The notes beneath the pieces were generated by a model. That model was given only the letters and a program-made list of their open reading frames with translations. It ran no database searches and was not told the origin of the DNA. From NCBI GenBank assembly GCA_944472155.2, contig OX235279.1:119714110-119778109 (forward strand): DNA of 64,000 nt, given 5' to 3'. A program made the position numbers and the translations under genes. The first letter of the stretch is position 1. Every line of letters starts with the position of its first letter. Source of the stretch: Trichobilharzia szidati. Taxonomy: Eukaryota; Platyhelminthes; Trematoda; Strigeidida; Schistosomatidae. Below are positions 59,127-64,000 of this stretch, in pieces.

Positions 59127-60588
59127 GAAAAGTTCAAAACACGTAGATCAGCGAAGAGTCTCTTTTCGGCGAATTCATCTTCTTAGCTGTACAATCGCAA
59201 ATATATATGCATTGTTTTGTATGTATGTGTACATTAAGTTTGTCAAACAAAGTTACAACTGGTTAAGGTTAATTTTAACTAAACAAGTGAAGGTTGATAA
59301 TACAGGTCAAGAAAATTAAGTGTTAGTGAAACTAGGGTAGTAACAAAGGTGATGAGTTGTTACAAACAGTTGTAATAATTATAGTGAGTTTTACTCAGGA
59401 TGCACATAGAAACAAAGTAGAAATTATGTGAGAGATCTAAGTGGATACAAGAATTACAATTGCTTAAGGTTATTTTAACTAAGACAATTAAGTGCTAGGA
59501 TAGTAACAAAGGTGATGAGTTGTTGAATTGAAACCAATAATTCGGAAAAACGAAACTTTGACTGCGCCTAAAAAGAAAATCTACATGAACTTGGATTTCA
59601 AGGGAGATTTAGCAAGCGATATTTTCAAGAGAAGGATCACATCATCTCTGAGAAGAACATTCTTTGCAGCAACGCTAAGAATAGTGTTCTCCAGTCGCCC
59701 ACTAATCTGCAGAAGCCTCAAGGACAAGATCCCGCATCTGGCCACTTCTATGTGCATATACCAGTTCACCTGCTGCTGTGCAGCCAGGTACATCGGTCGT
59801 TCGACGCGCATCCTGTCCAAGAGGATTCAAGAACACTATCCAACATGGTTGCGAAAAGGCAATACTGGTGCAATAAGGAGTGCGATAATTGAACACCTGG
59901 TCAGCACTGATCATTGCATTTCAACGAACGTCTCCTTCAAAGTAATCTACCGAGTCAAGAACAACATGTCAAAGGCAATACGGTTTCGTCTCCTTTGTAT
60001 CGCTGAAACTCTAGCCATTCACATGGAAAAACCGGAGCTGTGCATACAAAAGAAGATTACTCAACCACTTCTACTCTCATGGTAACAATGTTTTGATTTT
60101 TTTGATTTTTTTATTTTATTTTGATAACTTAATTTTGTTTCTTTGCCTGTTCCTTAGTTGCTTATAATTCTTGTATTCACTTAGATCTCTTACATAGTTT
60201 CGTATTGTCTACTTTGTTTCTATGAGCATCCTGAGTAAAATTCACTCATCAAAATATTCATATTATTATTGCATAACTTCTTTTAACAACTGTTTGTGAC
60301 AACTCATCACCTTTGTTACTACCCTAATTTCATTGACATCTAATTTTCTTGACTAATTTTGTATTACGTAACTGCAATTACCAATCTTCGCCTGTTTAGT
60401 TAAAATAACTATAACCAATTGCATTTTTGTTTGACAAACTTAATGTACACATACATACAAAATAACACATATACATTTGCGATTGTACAGCTAAGAAGAT
60501 GAATTCGCCGAAAAGAGACTCTTCGCTGATCTACGTGTTTTGTTTTCATTAATGCCTGGATGGGGATTATCCATGAAAAGTTCAAAAC
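59127..60588 (+). mobile_element. Penelope-like element remnant with inverted repeats and 14-bp border repeat
   Basis: GAAAAGTTCAAAAC occurs at 59127-59140 and 60575-60588, the expected target-site duplication. Inverted repeats of about 330 (from 59135) and 390 bases (to about 60545), roughly 80-85% alike, surround one endonuclease frame. About 24 extra bases lie between the right repeat and the border repeat, an end asymmetry seen in PLEs. Within the left repeat a stretch around TAACAAAGGTGATGAG is itself repeated directly (about 59340 and 59500). RT is absent. Confidence 0.75.
59585..60085 (+). CDS. GIY-YIG endonuclease with linker, Penelope-like element
   Basis: Open frame of 166 codons from ATG 59585 (the frame is open a little earlier). 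The N-terminal 60 residues are basic linker (KRRITSSLRRTFFAA). Then ATSMCIYQFTCCCAARYIGR (about 59740-59800) gives the CIYQF start, Cys cluster, YIG and following Arg. RIQEHYPTWLRKGNTG, EHLVSTDH, FKVIYRV and KPELCIQKK complete the domain. There is no frame break, making this the best preserved endonuclease in the window. In a full PLE it would nick DNA for an RT fused upstream, which is missing here, so autonomous movement is not possible. The codons before it come from the linker, so the natural protein was a fusion. Confidence 0.8.
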   Translation: MNLDFKGDLASDIFKRRITSSLRRTFFAATLRIVFSSRPLICRSLKDKIPHLATSMCIYQFTCCCAARYIGRSTRILSKRIQEHYPTWLRKGNTGAIRSAIIEHLVSTDHCISTNVSFKVIYRVKNNMSKAIRFRLLCIAETLAIHMEKPELCIQKKITQPLLLSW

Positions 60589-61602
60589 TCGTGATTCTAA
60601 ACCAGTGGTCACCGTAGAGTTTAAAAAGAATGAACGATTTCGGAGATGCTTTGTTCACCAGCAATCATGCCCACAAAGAGGTCCTGGCGTTGCTCTGTTG
60701 CACTATGGACCAGACTTCAAGTCACAGTTTCCTCCTAATTATTTTCAATATCATCGAACTTCTGTGTAAAGATCAGATGATAAAATCAAAACTGTCTTTA
60801 TAAATCTTTTCAATACTGTTTTCTCTATTTAGTGGTGTTTAATGAATGGGCTAACGTGAGCTAATATTATCAGAATTTGAAAATTACGATGTAATATTAA
60901 ATTTTTCACAATCATATGCTTGAAATGTCACATTTCATACTTTCTCTTATTTTCACTTTTGAATTACATCAACACTTCACTGAGTATATTAGTTAAAGAC
61001 ACTAACCAGTATGCATTTCAATATTATCCGACGGAGGGGGCTATAGTCTGATAAAATCCTATGCAAATTACTCAGTGGTAGATGAAATAGTTCTGACATT
61101 CTGAAATACTTTAAGTCATTTCAATTCGTTTGCTTCTTTTGTGTTTATCAATAAAATATACCTGCTCGTAGAATACTTTGGCTCTATGAAAGACTGCTGT
61201 AGGACTGTCATTATTTGAACCAAAATATTTCAAATAGTGAATTTGGTCTACTAGGCTCCTTAATATGAAGAGCTTACTATCTCATCACTTTGGAATACTG
61301 CATACAATATCTACAACTAATATAATGCAGCCGATCATAGATTCTACAGGTAAAATAGGAATGGAAGTAATTTAAGGCAGTAGTTTGTTAAACTTTTGTA
61401 GCATAGTTAATATTAACTGGTTTTCATTCGAATAGGCACTGAAGAAATTATATAGTTTGGTGTTAAAGCGCTCACTATCAAAAATGAATGAACAGACAAC
61501 AGAGAACTTTTATTTTCTTCATTTTTGGCTGTCTTAGCAAGTAATTTACACGCACACATAATGGCCATTGAATAATGAACTATACCATAAAACACCTTTT
61601 TA

Positions 61603-61638
<36 letters not shown>

Positions 61639-62420
61639 TGAAGGTTAGTGTAATGATACGTATGAGTTCAAAAATACCTCAACAAGCTTCCTTCCAAGTA
61701 AATGTATAATAAGATGTTAAGTTTCAATGTAAATAGATTTTTGAAGATCTATGAATTCTGTTGAAATCACAGATAAACCTTTCTATGAATAATCCTTTTT
61801 TCTATTCGTATGAAGTGTAATTTTTCATAATATTTTCTTTATCTTTTATGAACATTTGTAGTGGAGAGTAGCACCTCTAGAAGTTATCCCCTGTTAGCAT
61901 AGTACTGTTGTAAACTTATTTCCAGTGATATCATTTCTCGTGAGTTTCAGATTTGTAAATGAGAAGTGCTTCAGTAGAACTGATACTTAATGACCAGAAT
62001 AACACACTAATAAGAAACAAAGTTTAGAGGACATTATTATTATTATTCATTATCAAGCGTTAAAAAGAAGTTACAACACACTAATAACAATGTTAAGCAG
62101 AGATAACATTATTCATCTGAATCGTTGTCTAAAGTTTATGGTATGTATGCATGCTTCATGAAGGTAATTGTTTGAAGCAGAAGCGTGATAATGAACGCAA
62201 AAATGCCTTGGGGAAGAATTAACATATACTTCGAAGTGAAGGGAAAAGGAAACAGATGATTTAGTCGTACACTTCTATGTGAAATGACATTTATAATATT
62301 TTAGTGAAATGCGTTGGAAAATAAAATTTACTTTTAGCACAAATAAAACCGTAGATATGTTATATTTCTTTAAAAATAAAAAAACAGATTTGATTTTTTT
62401 TTTAGCAACAGAATAATAAC
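60589..62420. other. Unassigned; TA microsatellite at 61604-61636
   Basis: A plus frame runs from the PLE border to 60769 (FKKNERFRRCFVHQQSC ...), ending at TAA-containing AT-rich sequence. It could be a terminal exon hit by the PLE, but nothing confirms it. The rest is AT-rich, including the presumed 3' UTR of the calponin-type gene just left of 62421. Confidence 0.4.
61604..61636. repeat. TA microsatellite
   Basis: About 33 bases of TA. Confidence 0.9.
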
Positions 62421-62606
<186 letters not shown>

Positions 62607-64000
62607 CTAAACAAATTCAGAAATATTAGAAAAGAAATGAAATTTTGAAGACAACTTTTACTAAAGTTTCTATGTAATATTTAACCAGGAGTGTAATTCT
62701 GTCGCTTTGTTTGTATGCAAATGGTTCCCTAGAAAAATTTCAACAAAGCAAAATAGGCTGCATTCTGAGTGATGTTATTTTGTCTCACAGATTCTTGTTG
62801 GCTGAAGAAGTCACAGCTTTTATAAAATAATAAAAGTACATACATAACTCAATGAAAAGGTTGTGCAAATCTTCAGAAGTGTACACATTTAATTGCAAAT
62901 GCCTATGTTTAACAATTTTTCGGGATTAACTGTAAGGCATAATGAGAAATCACTGCAAAAACTGAGTTTGCACTAACCGTTTCCCGTCAAAAGGAAAATT
63001 TAGCTACTTAGGTCTACTTACTAGACCATGATCACAGCTCTAAGATTCAAAATTAGCTCAAAGATTAATTTGTAAGCCTACATTCAATGAATTACCAAGT
63101 GGCACAAACAACAAAATGATTCGATAGTATTTTTGGCTATGTAAAAATGCTTTTGGTACCAATCAAAATGTAAGAATGATACGCTAAAAAGGTAAGTCTG
63201 AAAGTGGTTACAAGACCATGATATGATTATGAGAAGTGGTGTTCACAATATGCTATCTTATATGCAAATTATATCACTGTTTTACGTGTTGTACACGGGA
63301 CAACGTATACTAGTGGCATTTTAGGACTATATAAAACTAAGTCCTAATATTTTCCACGTATCTGAATTTCAGAGATTTGATTAACTTCAGTATGAATCCT
63401 TCTTCACTAAACAGCTATCAAGTTCTCCCTGGCATTTGAGGATTCGTCGACTTTTTTTCAGTTTGCGATTAAGTCTGTATTGAAATATAAGCAATGATTA
63501 TGTGAATTATGCTAATCTGTAGATTCTACTGAAGATGACATGTAATTGCATACTGTCATCATGCAGAAAGTTTTCAGAGAATCACAGACGAATTCTGAAA
63601 CAGGAATTCGCTAACACTTATCAGTAAACTGTACTTATAACTTCGAAGAAGCTGACACCCTCCACTGATACCACAATGCCGATACAGCTATTGTTAGAAG
63701 TGATAAATAACCTAAATCCTTGTTTGACACAATTTTCCCATAATACATCGACTCAGCTAACCGATTCAAGATTTTTTCCTCATATTTCTTCTACTTATCT
63801 AGTCATTCTGCTGATATATTTCACTACAACTGTAGCAGTTTTGGTAAACTCAACCAGGACAATTTTATTAGTGTGTTTTACTCAGCTTACAAGTAAACGA
63901 ATAATTTAGAAAATTTAATACTATTCCAAAAAAAATCTGTTTCTTGTCATAATAAGACAGTTCTCCATTTGGTAAATTCTGACAAATATAAAACAGAAAA
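62607..64000. other. Presumed intron of the calponin-type gene
   Basis: AT-rich with no recognised exon on the minus strand. If the gene model is right, this is the last intron, at least 1.4 kb long. A plus frame at 63676-63909 is antisense to the gene and shows no family features. Confidence 0.5.

Noticed and set aside
59500..59540. Hammerhead candidate around GGTGATGAG ... GAAACC in the PLE at 59 kb
   Set aside because: The essential first C of the CUGAUGA box is G, and no matching helix I strand or cleavage site was found.
60560..60769. 69-codon plus-strand ORF after the PLE
   Set aside because: Its start lies in the PLE end and border repeat, and no upstream exon or family was recognised.

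Overview
The window looks like nuclear DNA of a blood fluke (Schistosoma or a close relative). It is AT-rich, has almost no long open reading frames, and is packed with the repeat families known from schistosomes: RTE-type and CR1-type non-LTR retrotransposons, a BEL/Pao LTR element, Penelope-like elements (PLEs) with GIY-YIG endonucleases, tRNA-derived SINEs, and hammerhead-bearing SINEs of the SM-alpha type. I cannot name the species from sequence alone.

Layout. 1-27.8 kb is a nested repeat complex. Two almost identical 2.93-kb inverted arms (1588-4517 and 22731-25662) flank an 18.2-kb interval dominated by six head-to-tail copies of a 2704-bp unit (5501-21703). Each unit joins the 3' part of a CR1-like reverse transcriptase (minus strand) to the 5' end of an RTE element (plus strand). 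The last unit runs into the RTE endonuclease region (to 22730). The right arm follows, and after it comes the RT half of a second RTE copy (to about 27.8 kb). 28.4-30.4 kb holds two PLE remnants; one is a compact GIY-YIG cassette between 175-bp inverted repeats, with an apparently complete type I hammerhead ribozyme in the left repeat.

31.05-32.71 kb is one of two convincing host-gene regions: a minus-strand gene with a TATA box, a signal-peptide exon and two phase-1 exons, the second of which resembles a fibronectin type III module. Its 3' exons were not found. 32.7-41.8 kb is mostly unassigned, with an RTE fragment and tRNA-like SINEs. 41.8-46.9 kb and 50.2-55.3 kb are a direct segmental duplication of about 5.07 kb: a decayed BEL/Pao element with its LTR, carrying an RTE element inserted on the opposite strand. 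A PLE 3' end lies between the copies. 55.9-57.1 kb has hammerhead SINEs, including a palindromic one with a near-complete ribozyme. 59.1-60.6 kb is a PLE remnant with an open GIY-YIG frame, inverted terminal repeats and a 14-bp direct repeat at its borders. The second host gene is seen only as its last exon (62421-62606, minus), a calponin/transgelin/myophilin-type C-terminus.

There is no operon logic here. The interest lies in how the repeats are built: tandem amplification of a chimeric retroelement junction, a long inverted repeat, SINE/LINE tail sharing, and hammerhead ribozymes in two unrelated element classes. Start codons and frames of element remnants are approximate, and boundaries were placed by eye.
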